A stretch of 64,000 nucleotides of DNA from Microbacterium sp. APC 3901 (GCF_030407765.1 NZ_JASDCU010000001.1:186001-250000); one strand, 5' to 3'. Shown: positions 16,593-25,716, counted from the first letter of the stretch. Made by a program: numbers and translations. Notes: generated from the sequence alone by a model not told the origin.

Positions 16593-17597
16593 TCAGCGAC
16601 GACCCGCGGTGGAACTGCGAACGACCAGGGCGGATGCCGTCACGGTGTGCTCTCGTGGTGAGCCAGGACGGTCTATCTGCTGCCGCAGCAGGCGGACGGC
16701 CTCGTGCCCCTGCTCTCGCGGCGACTGCTTGATGGTGGTGAGCGCGAACATCTCCGCGTGCTGGTGGTCGTCGACGCCGACGATGCTGAGTTCTGTCGGC
16801 ACGGCGATCCCCAGACGACGGGCCGCGATCATCGCTCCGATCGCCGCCTCATCGCACACGCCGACGATCGCGGTGGGCCGCCCTCTGCGGTCGCCGAGAA
16901 GCTCGACGGCAGCGGCGTAGCCGCCGGGCATCGTCGGACGCGCATAGGCGATCCTTGCGATGGCCTCCAGGCCGGCCGCGGCGAGTGCCTCGAGATATCC
17001 GTCGACGCGTTGGGCGTCGCCGAAACTGAGGTCGTCAGGATCCGCGGATCCGCCGATGAAGGCGATGTCGGTGTGGCCGAGTTCGATGAGGTGCTCGGTG
17101 GCGATGCGGGCGGCGGCGACGTCGTCGATCGACACGGCACTCGACCCTTCGCTGTAGGGGCCGACGCTGACCAGGGGTCGCTCCGAGCGATGCAGACGCT
17201 CGAGCTCGTGCGCGCTCGGCTGGATGCCGACGGCGATGATCCCGTCGAACCGGCGGCCCGGCAGCACCGTGTCGAAGAGGCGCTCTCGGGTCTCGCTGCC
17301 CTCGCGGATGCCGTACAGGGCGAGTTCGTAGTCGAGGGCGAACAGAGATTCCTGGATGCCGGCCAGCAGCTCGGCGAAGAACCAGCGATCGACCGGAGGC
17401 ATGATCACCCCGACGGTCTGCGTGCGTCCCGTCGCGAGGCTCGTCGCAGAGGAGTGTGCCACGTAGGCCAGCTCCTCGGCGGCATCCGTCACCCGCTGGC
17501 GGGTGCCTTCCGCGACGTATCCGCGTCCGCTGAGCGCGCGGCTCGCGGTCGCCTTCGATACGCCTGCACGCGCCGCGACGTCCGCGATCGTGCTCAT
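16593..17597 (-). CDS. LacI-family transcriptional regulator of the sugar ABC operon
   Basis: This is a 334-residue repressor. The N-terminal HTH is STIADVAARAGVSKATASRA, the hinge helix follows, and the periplasmic-binding-like core has VGVIMPPVDRWFFAELL and IVGVDDHQHAEMFALTTIKQ near the dimer interface. It is divergent from a binding-protein-dependent sugar importer, and two matching palindromes (GGAACCGGTTCC and GGAATCGGTTCC) lie in the shared region. I infer that it represses both itself and the importer until an alpha-glucoside binds. GAGGAGG precedes the ATG. Confidence 0.9.
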   Translation of the reverse strand: MSTIADVAARAGVSKATASRALSGRGYVAEGTRQRVTDAAEELAYVAHSSATSLATGRTQTVGVIMPPVDRWFFAELLAGIQESLFALDYELALYGIREGSETRERLFDTVLPGRRFDGIIAVGIQPSAHELERLHRSERPLVSVGPYSEGSSAVSIDDVAAARIATEHLIELGHTDIAFIGGSADPDDLSFGDAQRVDGYLEALAAAGLEAIARIAYARPTMPGGYAAAVELLGDRRGRPTAIVGVCDEAAIGAMIAARRLGIAVPTELSIVGVDDHQHAEMFALTTIKQSPREQGHEAVRLLRQQIDRPGSPREHTVTASALVVRSSTAGRR

Positions 17598-17672
17598 GGG
17601 TCCTCCTCGACCATGATCCGGCGCGTTGCTGCCCCCGCGCCGATGTCAGCGTAGCCGCTCGGCGGCGGGAAA

Positions 17673-17684
17673 GGAACCGGTTCC
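17673..17684. promoter_or_regulatory. LacI-family operator O1
   Basis: GGAACCGGTTCC is a perfect 12-base palindrome with the central CG typical of LacI/GalR operators. It lies 76 bases upstream of the regulator gene and upstream of the importer promoter. Confidence 0.75.
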
Positions 17685-17737
17685 ATACGACCCGCGAGAG
17701 AGCGCTCCCATCCGACGGTCTCGTACAGCTCGAATGG

Positions 17738-17765
17738 TTGCGAGCTTGTGATCCTGGCTTATTGT
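17738..17765 (+). promoter_or_regulatory. promoter of the sugar ABC operon
   Basis: TTGCGA (17738-17743) and TATTGT (17760-17765) are 16 bases apart. Transcription would begin near 17772, upstream of operator O2, so a bound repressor would act as a roadblock or loop with O1. Confidence 0.5.
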
Positions 17766-17796
17766 GCCGGGCTCACAGACCCCGGTAGGTTGTCCT

Positions 17797-17808
17797 GGAA
17801 TCGGTTCC
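17797..17808. promoter_or_regulatory. LacI-family operator O2
   Basis: GGAATCGGTTCC differs from O1 at one position and keeps the CG centre. It lies about 25 bases downstream of the predicted transcription start and 67 bases before the binding-protein gene. Its centre is 124 bases from that of O1. Confidence 0.75.
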
Positions 17809-17874
17809 CGATTCTGTGCCGAGGGGCGGCGCAGGATGACGTGGGAGCCGTGAAACTCGAAGAGGAGAATTCAC

Positions 17875-19194
17875 ATGGGTCTGTCACAGCGTTCCCGGCG
17901 TTACGCGCCAATCGCACTGCTGGGAGTCGCGGGCATCGCGCTCGCCGGCTGTGGTGCCCCTGGCGGCACCGACGGCGGTACGGAGGGCGGCGGCGGCGGA
18001 GACAACTCCGTCACCATCTACGGCACGATCGTCGAGGGCGAAGCGGAGCTGCTCGCAGAGTCCTGGGCGGACTTCGAAGAAGAGAACGACATCGAGATCA
18101 AGTACGAGGGCAGCCAGGACTTCGAGACGCAGCTCGGCACCCGCGCGCAGGGCGGCAACCCGCCCGACATCGCGATCTTCCCGCAGCCCGGACTCTTCGC
18201 GGATTACGCGGCCCGCGACTTCCTGAAGCCCGCACCCGAAGCGGTCGAGGCGAACGCGAAGGAGTACTGGACGCAGGGGTGGGTCGACTTCGGCACCTAC
18301 GAGGACGAGTTCTACGGCGCACCGCTCATGGCGAGCGTCAAGGGCTGGGTCTGGTATTCGCCCAAGAAGTTCGCCGAGTGGGGCGTCGAGGAGCCGACCA
18401 GCTGGGAAGAGCTGCTCACGCTCACTCAGACCATCCAGGAGACGAGCGGCAAGGCCCCGTGGTGCGCCGGCTTCGAGTCGGGCGTCGCGACCGGATGGCC
18501 GGGCACCGACTGGATCGAAGACCTCGTGCTCCGCAACGCCGGTGCCGACGTCTACGACCAGTGGGTCAAGAACGAGATCCCGTTCACCGACCCGCAGATC
18601 AAGGAGGCGTTCGACGCCACGGGTGAGCTGCTGCTCAACCCGGCCTACGTCAACGGCGGCTTCGGCGACGTGCGCTCGATCAACTCGACCGCGTTCGGTG
18701 ATGTCGCGCCGGCAGTCGCCAGCGGCGAGTGCGCGCTGACCCACCAGGCATCGTTCCTCTCGGGCTTCTTCCCGGAGGGCACGGACATCTCCGAGGAGGG
18801 CGACGTCTGGGCCTTCCTGCTTCCGAGCCAGAGCGAGGACGAGACGTTCATCACCGGTGGTGGCGAGATCGTCGGCGCGTTCAGCGACGACGAGGCCACG
18901 CAGAAGGTGCTGGAGTACCTCTCGAGCCCCGAATGGGCCGACAGCCGTCTCGCACTCGGCGGCGTGACGTCCGCCAACAAGGGCGTCGACATCGAGGCCG
19001 TCGAGAACCCGATCCTGCAGGAGTCGATCAAGCTCCTCCAGGACGACTCGGTCACCTTCCGCTTCGACGGCTCCGACCAGATGCCCGGGGCCGTGGGCTC
19101 CGGCACCTTCTGGAAGGGCATGGTCGCCTGGATCAACGGAACCTCGACCGATGAGGTGCTCGAGCAGATCGAGACCGGCTGGCCTTCCAGCTGA
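17875..19194 (+). CDS. sugar (alpha-glucoside-type) ABC transporter substrate-binding lipoprotein
   Basis: This 439-residue family 1 solute-binding protein has a lipoprotein signal ending LAGCG (lipobox Cys at about residue 25) and a Gly-rich linker. The mature core contains GGNPPDIAIFPQPGLFADYA and a large C-terminal lobe with repeated aromatic residues. The overall pattern resembles AglE-type alpha-glucoside/trehalose binders; the ligand is inferred. GAGGAGA lies just upstream of the ATG. It leads a three-gene operon with two permeases and no ATPase, so it probably uses a shared MsmK/MalK-type ATPase encoded elsewhere. An intra-operon hairpin follows its stop. Confidence 0.88.
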   Translation: MGLSQRSRRYAPIALLGVAGIALAGCGAPGGTDGGTEGGGGGDNSVTIYGTIVEGEAELLAESWADFEEENDIEIKYEGSQDFETQLGTRAQGGNPPDIAIFPQPGLFADYAARDFLKPAPEAVEANAKEYWTQGWVDFGTYEDEFYGAPLMASVKGWVWYSPKKFAEWGVEEPTSWEELLTLTQTIQETSGKAPWCAGFESGVATGWPGTDWIEDLVLRNAGADVYDQWVKNEIPFTDPQIKEAFDATGELLLNPAYVNGGFGDVRSINSTAFGDVAPAVASGECALTHQASFLSGFFPEGTDISEEGDVWAFLLPSQSEDETFITGGGEIVGAFSDDEATQKVLEYLSSPEWADSRLALGGVTSANKGVDIEAVENPILQESIKLLQDDSVTFRFDGSDQMPGAVGSGTFWKGMVAWINGTSTDEVLEQIETGWPSS

Positions 19195-19201
19195 TCTGAC
19201 C

Positions 19202-19231
19202 AGGTGGGCCACCCGAGGGGGTGGCCCACCT
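19202..19231 (+). terminator. intra-operon hairpin between binding protein and permease genes
   Basis: AGGTGGGCCACC pairs perfectly with GGTGGCCCACCT around a six-base loop, 8 bases after the binding-protein stop. It is followed by TTCTCG only. Such hairpins commonly stabilise the upstream message or partially terminate, giving more binding protein than permease. Confidence 0.7.
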
Positions 19232-19297
19232 TCTCGCACCCGGTCCGCGCATCGTCGCGCGGACCGCTGATCAGCTCCGTCTCATGAAGGGGAATCC

Positions 19298-20437
19298 ATG
19301 AACGCGACTGTGTTCTTCCAATGGATCGGGTCTCTGCCCCCGATCGCCCAGGCTCTCGCCGTGGTCATCGCATTCGCGGTGGTCGTCGTCGTCATCCTGC
19401 TTCTCGTCGACATCGCGCCGCGAAAGGGCGCGCTCTACACCGGCATCCGCCTCGCGATGTGCCTCCTCATCCCGCTCGCGGTTATGTGGTTCTTCAACTC
19501 GTACTACTGGGCGATGGGAGTCGCAGTCGCCGTGGGAGCGCTGTTCTTCTTCCTCGACTACCGCTCGCGTGACGGAGCCGGATACCTGATCCAGCTCGTC
19601 GCCTTCATGGCTCCGGCGATGCTGCTGCTTCTGGCAGGCCTGATCCTGCCGTCGATCCAGACGGTGTACGCGTCGTTCTGGAACTCGACCGGCAGCGACT
19701 TCGTCGGCTTCTCGAACTACCTCTGGATCTTCACGCAATCGGACGGTGTGACCTCGGTCGTCAACACCATCGTCTGGGTGCTGCTGGTTCCGACGCTCTC
19801 GACCATGGTCGGTCTGGCCTACGCGGTCTTCATCGACAAGACCCGCGGCGAGAAGATCTACAAGCTGCTGGTCTTCATGCCGATGGCGATCTCGTTCGTC
19901 GGCGCGAGCATCATCTGGCGCTTCGTCTACGCCTACCGTGGCCCCGAGTTCGAGCAGATCGGTCTGCTCAACCAGATCCTGGTCTGGTTCGGCGGGGAGC
20001 CGCAGCAGTTCCTGCTGAACGGTCCGTGGAACAACCTGGCGCTCATCGTCGTGTTGATCTGGGTGCAGACCGGTTTCGCGATGGTCGTGCTCTCGGCATC
20101 GATCAAGGGAGTTCCCACCGAGCTTCTCGAGGCGGCCGAACTCGACGGCGCGAACGCCTGGGAGCGTTTCCGTTCGGTGACGATCCCGTCGATCCGCCCC
20201 GCGCTGATCGTCGTTCTGACCACGATCTCGATCGCCTCGCTGAAGGTGTTCGACATCGTGCGCACGATGACCGGTGGCAATTACGGGACGTCGGTGCTCG
20301 CGAACGAGATGTACACGCAGTTCTCCAAGTTCGAGGCGGGTCGCAGTGCTGCGCTCTCCGTCATCCTGTTCATCCTGGTGCTCCCGATCGTCATCTACAA
20401 CGCGCGCCAGATCAAGAAGCAGCGGGAGATCCGATGA
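19298..20437 (+). CDS. sugar ABC transporter permease 1 (MalF/AglF-like)
   Basis: This 379-residue membrane protein has three extra N-terminal spans before a six-span binding-protein-dependent permease core. The EAA loop reads EAAELDGANAWERFRSVTIP near residue 280, the contact site for the ATPase. The N-terminal extension resembles AglF/MalF-type permeases. AAGGGG precedes ATG 19298. It overlaps the second permease by 4 bases (ATGA), so the two are translationally coupled and should form the heterodimeric channel. Confidence 0.9.
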   Translation: MNATVFFQWIGSLPPIAQALAVVIAFAVVVVVILLLVDIAPRKGALYTGIRLAMCLLIPLAVMWFFNSYYWAMGVAVAVGALFFFLDYRSRDGAGYLIQLVAFMAPAMLLLLAGLILPSIQTVYASFWNSTGSDFVGFSNYLWIFTQSDGVTSVVNTIVWVLLVPTLSTMVGLAYAVFIDKTRGEKIYKLLVFMPMAISFVGASIIWRFVYAYRGPEFEQIGLLNQILVWFGGEPQQFLLNGPWNNLALIVVLIWVQTGFAMVVLSASIKGVPTELLEAAELDGANAWERFRSVTIPSIRPALIVVLTTISIASLKVFDIVRTMTGGNYGTSVLANEMYTQFSKFEAGRSAALSVILFILVLPIVIYNARQIKKQREIR

Positions 20438-21393
20438 CCGACACCGTGAACTCAGACACCGGCCAGAGCACGAGGGCAATCACGACAGGCGGACGCTTCG
20501 AAGCGTCGGCGGGCCGTGCACGCAAGCGTCTCAGCCGTCCATGGGCGACGGTCGCCTCGATCGTCATCGCCGTGGTGTGGACCATTCCGACGCTCGGACT
20601 GTTCATCTCGTCGTTCCGCCAGAGGGATGCGATCGAGACCACCGGGTGGTGGACGTTCTTCACCGACCCGCAGTTCACCTTCGACAACTACGTGGCAGTG
20701 CTGCAGTCCGGCACCACGCAGCTGACCATCCTGGAGTCGTTCTTCAACTCGATCGTGATCACGATCCCTGCCACGCTCATCCCTCTGATGATCGCGGCGA
20801 TGGCGGCGTACGCGTTCTCGTGGATCGACTTCAAGGGCCGCAACGCGCTCTTCATCTTCGTGTTCGCACTGCAGATCGTGCCGATCCAGATGGCACTCGT
20901 TCCACTCCTGTCGTCGTTCTCGCGAGGAATCAACCTGTTCGGCGTGCAGGTGACTCAGGGTCTCGGCGCATCCGGCGGCTATGCGCAGGTGTGGATCGCC
21001 CACACGATGTTCGCTCTGCCGCTGGCGATCTACCTGCTGCACAACTTCATGTCGGAGATCCCCGGCGAGATCATCGAGGCCGCACGCGTCGACGGTGCAT
21101 CCCGTGGTCAGATCTTCTTCCGGATCGTGCTGCCGCTGACCATGCCGGCGATCGCGTCGGTGGCGATCTTCCAGTTCCTGTGGGTCTGGAACGACCTGCT
21201 CGTCGCCCTCGTGTTCGCCGACGGCGCCGCCTCGCCGATCACGAAGGTGCTCGCCGAGATCACCGGACGCGGGGAGGGCTGGTACCTCCTCACCGCAGGG
21301 GCGTTCGTCTCGATCATCGTTCCGTTGATCGTGTTCTTCTCGCTCCAGCGGTACTTCGTGCGAGGGCTCCTGGCGGGTTCCACGAAGGGTTGA
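20434..21393 (+). CDS. sugar ABC transporter permease 2 (MalG/AglG-like)
   Basis: This 319-residue partner permease has six predicted spans after a 35-residue cytoplasmic N-terminus. The EAA loop, EAARVDGASRGQIFFRIVLP, near residue 216 is the strict MalG-type form. Start ATG 20434 overlaps the preceding stop codon. The C-terminus, QRYFVRGLLAGSTKG, matches the conserved end of MalG-like proteins. No ATPase gene follows; the next gene is cbs after a hairpin. Confidence 0.92.
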   Translation: MTDTVNSDTGQSTRAITTGGRFEASAGRARKRLSRPWATVASIVIAVVWTIPTLGLFISSFRQRDAIETTGWWTFFTDPQFTFDNYVAVLQSGTTQLTILESFFNSIVITIPATLIPLMIAAMAAYAFSWIDFKGRNALFIFVFALQIVPIQMALVPLLSSFSRGINLFGVQVTQGLGASGGYAQVWIAHTMFALPLAIYLLHNFMSEIPGEIIEAARVDGASRGQIFFRIVLPLTMPAIASVAIFQFLWVWNDLLVALVFADGAASPITKVLAEITGRGEGWYLLTAGAFVSIIVPLIVFFSLQRYFVRGLLAGSTKG

Positions 21394-21420
21394 TCGGCTC
21401 TCACTGAGATGCGGACCATA

Positions 21421-21463
21421 CGATGCCGCGATCGGGCGCAACACAGCCCCGGTCGCGGCATCG
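21421..21463 (+). terminator. hairpin between sugar operon and cbs
   Basis: CGATGCCGCGATCGGG pairs with CCCGGTCGCGGCATCG (one G-T wobble) around a loop of about ten bases. It has no T-run after it and lies directly before the cbs -10 box. Confidence 0.6.
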
Positions 21464-21470
21464 TCGCACG

Positions 21471-21476
21471 TACTCT
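21471..21476 (+). promoter_or_regulatory. leaderless -10 box of cbs
   Basis: TACTCT lies exactly six bases before the cbs ATG and no Shine-Dalgarno site is present, which fits transcription starting at the A of the start codon. Confidence 0.6.
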
Positions 21477-21482
21477 GTGAAC

Positions 21483-22877
21483 ATGAAGTACGCAGACTCC
21501 ATCGTCGATCTCGTCGGCGACACGCCCCTCGTGAAGCTCCAGCACGTCACCGAGGGCGTCGCGTGCACCGTGCTGGTGAAACTGGAATACCTCAATCCCG
21601 GCGGCTCGGCGAAGGACCGCATCGCGTCGCGGATCATCGAGGCGGCCGAGGCATCGGGCGACCTGCAGCCGGGTGGCACCATCGTCGAGCCCACGAGCGG
21701 CAACACCGGCGTCGGCCTCGTTCTGGTCGCCCAGCAGCGCGGGTACAAGTGCGTCTTCGTGCTGCCGGACAAGGTCGGCGAAGACAAGATCGACGTGCTC
21801 CGAGCCTACGGCGCCGAGGTCGTCGTCACGCCGACCTCGGTGGCCGCTGACAGCCCGGAGTCGTATTACAGCGTGAGCGATCGGCTCGCCCGTGAGATCC
21901 CCGGAGCGTTCAAGCCCAATCAGTACGAGAACCCGAACGGCCCGCGGAGCCACTACGAGACCACCGGTCCCGAGATCTGGCGGGATACGGACGGACTGAT
22001 CACGCACTTCGTCGCCGGTGTCGGCACGGGCGGCACGATCACGGGCACCGGGCGCTATCTGCGCGAGGTGTCGGAGGATCGCGTGCGCATCGTGGGGATC
22101 GACCCCGAAGGAAGCGTCTACAGCGGCGGCACGGGTCGCCCGTATCTGGTCGAGGGCGTCGGCGAGGACATCTGGCCGGGCGCCTACGACCCGACGGTCC
22201 CACACGAGATCGTCGCGGTCGACGACGCCGAGTCGTTCGCGATGACCCGGCGGCTCGCGCGAGAGGAGGGAATCCTCGTCGGCGGCTCCAGCGGCATGGC
22301 CGTGGTCGGCGCGCTGCGGGTCGCGCGTGATCTGCCGGCGGATGCCGTGATGGTGGTGCTGCTCCCCGACGGAGGACGCGGCTACCTCGGCAAGATCTTC
22401 AACGACGGCTGGATGCGCTCCTACGGGTTCAGCGAGGTCGAGGAGGGCGAGACCGTGTCCGACGTGCTGGCCGCCCGCACGGTTCGACAGGCTCAGGGCC
22501 CCAGAGGAGCGACGAGCATCCCCGACCTGGTGCATGCGCACCCGACCGACACGGTGCTCGAGGCCATCGGCATGATGACCGAGTACGACGTCTCACAGTT
22601 GGTGGTGCTGAGTGCTGAGCCTCCCGTGATGATGGGCGAGGTCGTCGGCACGGTCGACGAGAAGGGGCTGCTCGACCTGCTGTTCCGCGGAGACGCCAAG
22701 CCTGCGGACGCCGTGGGGGAGCACGTCGGCGAGCGGCTGCCGCTGATCGGCATCCATGCTCCTCTCGCTCAGGCGCGGGCCGCTCTCGCCGACGCCGACG
22801 CGCTGCTCGTCACGCTCGACGGCAAGCCGCACACGGTGCTGACCAGGCAGGATCTGCTGTCGTACCTCTCGCGCTGA
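21483..22877 (+). CDS. cbs: cystathionine beta-synthase
   Basis: This 464-residue PLP enzyme condenses serine and homocysteine to cystathionine in the transsulfuration pathway. The PLP lysine is in NPGGSAKDRIASR near residue 44, and the phosphate loop is SGNTGVGL. GTGGTITGTGRYL is conserved across the cysteine synthase fold. The C-terminus carries two CBS motifs (about 340-460), as in full-length actinobacterial Cbs. ATG 21483 gives the normal MKYADSIVDLVGDTPLV start. It is followed after 54 bases by metB, the partner gene of the pathway. Confidence 0.93.
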   Translation: MKYADSIVDLVGDTPLVKLQHVTEGVACTVLVKLEYLNPGGSAKDRIASRIIEAAEASGDLQPGGTIVEPTSGNTGVGLVLVAQQRGYKCVFVLPDKVGEDKIDVLRAYGAEVVVTPTSVAADSPESYYSVSDRLAREIPGAFKPNQYENPNGPRSHYETTGPEIWRDTDGLITHFVAGVGTGGTITGTGRYLREVSEDRVRIVGIDPEGSVYSGGTGRPYLVEGVGEDIWPGAYDPTVPHEIVAVDDAESFAMTRRLAREEGILVGGSSGMAVVGALRVARDLPADAVMVVLLPDGGRGYLGKIFNDGWMRSYGFSEVEEGETVSDVLAARTVRQAQGPRGATSIPDLVHAHPTDTVLEAIGMMTEYDVSQLVVLSAEPPVMMGEVVGTVDEKGLLDLLFRGDAKPADAVGEHVGERLPLIGIHAPLAQARAALADADALLVTLDGKPHTVLTRQDLLSYLSR

Positions 22878-22919
22878 CGCCCGGCGTAACAGGGGCGGCT
22901 GTCGCCCCCGGGGCGGACG

Positions 22920-22925
22920 TAGGCT
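22920..22925 (+). promoter_or_regulatory. leaderless -10 box of metB
   Basis: TAGGCT lies exactly six bases before the metB ATG at 22932 and no Shine-Dalgarno site is present. metB can therefore be transcribed independently of cbs. Confidence 0.6.
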
Positions 22926-22931
22926 GAGGGC

Positions 22932-24083
22932 ATGTCCGAGCATGCTTTCGCCACCCGAGCCATCCACGCAGGTCAGGCGCCCGACCCGACCACGGGGTCG
23001 ATCATCCCGCCGATCTATCAGGCGTCCACCCATGTGCAGGACGGCATCGGCGGGTTCCGTGACGGCTACGAGTACAACCGTGCCGGCAATCCGACACGCT
23101 CATCGCTCGAGACGCAGCTCGCGGCGCTCGAGGGTGGCGCGAACGCCCTGTCGTTCTCCTCGGGTCTCGCCGCGGAAGACGCGCTGCTGCGCGGCATCCT
23201 GAAGCCCGGCGACCATGTCGTGCTCGGCAACGACGTCTACGGCGGCACCTACCGTCTGTTCGCCCGCGTGCTCTCTCCGTGGGGGATCGAGTTCTCGACG
23301 GTCGAACTGTCCGACCTCGACGCGGTGCGCGCGGCGATCCGCCCCGAGACGAAGATCGTCTGGGTCGAGACTCCCAGCAACCCGCTGCTGAAGATCGTCG
23401 ACATCGCGCTCATCGCCGAGATCGCGCACACGGCCGGTGCCATCGCTGTCGTCGACAACACCTTCGCCTCTCCGGCGCTGCAGCAGCCGCTCTCGCTGGG
23501 CGCAGACCTCGTCGTGCACTCCACCACGAAGTACCTGGGCGGACACTCCGACGTCCTCGGCGGCGCGGTGGTCTTCGGCGACGACCGCTACTTCGAGCAG
23601 ATCAAGTTCCAGCAGTTCGCCGTGGGGGCCGTCTCGGCGCCGCTCGACGCCTGGCTCACGACCCGCGGCATCAAGACGCTCGCGGTGCGGGTGCGCCAGC
23701 ACTCCGAGAACGCGCAGGCCATCGCCGAATGGGCCGCGGCTCGCCCTGAGTTCGCGACCGTCTACTACCCGGGGCTCGCCTCGCACCCCGGGCACGACAT
23801 CGCCGCACGGCAGATGAGCGGCTTCGGCGGGATGCTGTCGCTCGGCCTCTCGGCGGGTGCGGATGCGGCGAAGGCGTTCGCCGAATCGACCGAGATCTTC
23901 CAGCTCGCCGAGTCGCTCGGAGGCGTCGAGTCGTTGATCGGCTACCCGCCGGACATGACGCACGCCTCGGTGCGCGGCACCGCGCTCGCCGTGCCCGAGA
24001 ACGTCGTGCGTCTGTCGGTGGGCATCGAGGGCGTCGACGACCTGATCGCCGACCTCGAGCAGGGACTCGCGCGCCTGCGCTGA
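22932..24083 (+). CDS. metB: cystathionine gamma-synthase/lyase
   Basis: This 383-residue PLP enzyme is of the Cys/Met metabolism fold. The PLP lysine is in HSTTKYLGGHSDVLGG near residue 200, YEYNRAGNPTR is near residue 45, and ETPSNPLLKIVDI is the substrate-binding stretch. Whether it runs as synthase (MetB) or lyase cannot be fixed from sequence. Next to cbs, a lyase role in making cysteine from cystathionine is equally plausible. The length is normal for the family. The ATG is leaderless with TAGGCT six bases upstream. Confidence 0.9.
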   Translation: MSEHAFATRAIHAGQAPDPTTGSIIPPIYQASTHVQDGIGGFRDGYEYNRAGNPTRSSLETQLAALEGGANALSFSSGLAAEDALLRGILKPGDHVVLGNDVYGGTYRLFARVLSPWGIEFSTVELSDLDAVRAAIRPETKIVWVETPSNPLLKIVDIALIAEIAHTAGAIAVVDNTFASPALQQPLSLGADLVVHSTTKYLGGHSDVLGGAVVFGDDRYFEQIKFQQFAVGAVSAPLDAWLTTRGIKTLAVRVRQHSENAQAIAEWAAARPEFATVYYPGLASHPGHDIAARQMSGFGGMLSLGLSAGADAAKAFAESTEIFQLAESLGGVESLIGYPPDMTHASVRGTALAVPENVVRLSVGIEGVDDLIADLEQGLARLR

Positions 24084-24120
24084 CACCACGTCGGCTGACG
24101 TCTGGTGGTCCACTGCTGGG

Positions 24121-24168
24121 TGGTCAGAAACGCATCCCCGGAAGGCCGGACGGATGCGTTTCTGACCA
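24121..24168. repeat. perfect 17-bp inverted repeat downstream of metB
   Basis: TGGTCAGAAACGCATCC at 24121-24137 and its exact complement at 24152-24168 surround 14 bases. The arms are less GC-rich than the surroundings. It could fold as a transcript-end hairpin for metB, although no T-tract follows. Confidence 0.8.
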
Positions 24169-24324
24169 TTCAGCGTCGATGCGACATACAGGTGCGTGCG
24201 AGCGGGCTGTAGCATGGAGACTTCGCCCGGATCGAATCGATTCGACTTTCGTCGCCGATCCGACCGTTCTCGCGACTCGATCTCTCACTCTTCCTGCACG
24301 CCCTCGAACTTCGGAAGGACCGTC

Positions 24325-25686
24325 GTGCCCGACGCTCCACGCACTGACTCCATCTCGACCTCCGCCCCCGAGCGAACGGCCACCGGCAGCATCCGCATCC
24401 CGTCGGCGACCGGAGCGATCCGCACCCTGGGGTCGAACCCGGCCACAGCGCCGATCATGCTGCACCCCGGCGACTCGATCTCGAACGGTCGCCGCGCGCT
24501 GTACATCGTGCTGCTCGGGGCTCTCACTGCGCTCGGACCGTTCACCATCGACCTCTATCTACCCGCGTTCCCGGTGCTGGAGCAGGATTTCGAGACCACC
24601 GCAGCCGCGATCCAGCTGACCCTGACCGGCACGATGATCGGCTTCGCACTCGGTCAGCTCGTGGTGGGGCCGCTCAGCGACAAGGTGGGCCGGCGGGTTC
24701 CGCTGATCATCGTCACGGCCCTGCATGTGCTGGCCAGCGTCGCCGCCGCCTACGCACCGACCCTTCCGCTGCTCAGTGGCGCTCGCGTGCTCATGGGCGT
24801 CGGCGCCGCTGCCGGTGGCGTCGTCGCGATGGCCATCGTGCGCGACCTCTTCGGCGGACGCCGTCTGGTCGTGATGCTGTCGAGGCTCGCGCTGGTCTCG
24901 GGCGTGGCCCCGGTGATCGCCCCGCTGATCGGCTCATGGCTGCTCACGCTGATGCCGTGGCGCGGCATCTTCGTCGTGCTCGCCCTCTACGGCGTGCTGA
25001 TGCTGATCTCGACCGTGGTGTTCATACCCGAGACGCTGCCGATCGCGCGGCGCCAGGAGAAGGGCGGCGCCACTGTCATGCAGCGGTATCGCTCGGTGTT
25101 CTCCGACCGTGTCTTCATCGGTGTGCTGATCATCGGCGGCATGACCTTCTCGGGCCTGTTCTCGTACCTGTCGGCGTCGCCGTTCCTGTTCCAGCAGACC
25201 CACGGACTCGACGCGCAGCAGTACGGCCTGCTGTTCGCCGTCAACTCCCTCGGGGTGGTCGCGGGTGTCCAGACGGCCTCCCGCCTCGCCGCTCGGTTCG
25301 GCCCGCAGTGGGTCATGGCGTACTCGACCGCGGTGCTGCTGTTGGCCGGGGTCGCGATCATCGTGACCGACCAGCTCGGCCTCGGGCTCTGGGGCACGGT
25401 GATCCCTCTGTTCTTCTTCATGACCGCCTGCGGATTCACGTTCCCGAACGTGCAGGTGCTCGCCCTCGACCGCCACGGCAAGGCTGCGGGCACCGCGGCA
25501 TCGGTCATCGGCGCCACGAACTTCGGCGTCGCGGGACTCGTCTCCCCGGTCGTCGGATGGATCTCGCACGGCACCGGAATCACCGCCACGAGCATGGCCT
25601 CGGTCATGGTCGGCTGCGCCGCGATCGGCATCCTCTCGCTGTGGTTGATCGTGCGTCCGCGGAGCGTCGGCATGCTGGCTCCCTGA
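24325..25686 (+). CDS. MFS drug exporter, Bcr/CflA type
   Basis: This 453-residue major facilitator protein has 12 predicted spans. The first span reads IVLLGALTALGPFTIDLYLP, diagnostic of the Bcr/CflA drug-resistance group, and motif A is GPLSDKVGRRVPL. A disordered Ser/Thr/Pro-rich N-terminus of about 55 residues precedes it. GTG 24325 is preferred because GGAAGGA lies 6 bases upstream. A TAGCAT -10 at 24210 would give a leader of about 100 bases. The substrate is unknown. Confidence 0.85.
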   Translation: MPDAPRTDSISTSAPERTATGSIRIPSATGAIRTLGSNPATAPIMLHPGDSISNGRRALYIVLLGALTALGPFTIDLYLPAFPVLEQDFETTAAAIQLTLTGTMIGFALGQLVVGPLSDKVGRRVPLIIVTALHVLASVAAAYAPTLPLLSGARVLMGVGAAAGGVVAMAIVRDLFGGRRLVVMLSRLALVSGVAPVIAPLIGSWLLTLMPWRGIFVVLALYGVLMLISTVVFIPETLPIARRQEKGGATVMQRYRSVFSDRVFIGVLIIGGMTFSGLFSYLSASPFLFQQTHGLDAQQYGLLFAVNSLGVVAGVQTASRLAARFGPQWVMAYSTAVLLLAGVAIIVTDQLGLGLWGTVIPLFFFMTACGFTFPNVQVLALDRHGKAAGTAASVIGATNFGVAGLVSPVVGWISHGTGITATSMASVMVGCAAIGILSLWLIVRPRSVGMLAP

Positions 25687-25716
25687 TTCTCAGCGTCCGA
25701 CCGGCAGAATAGAGCG

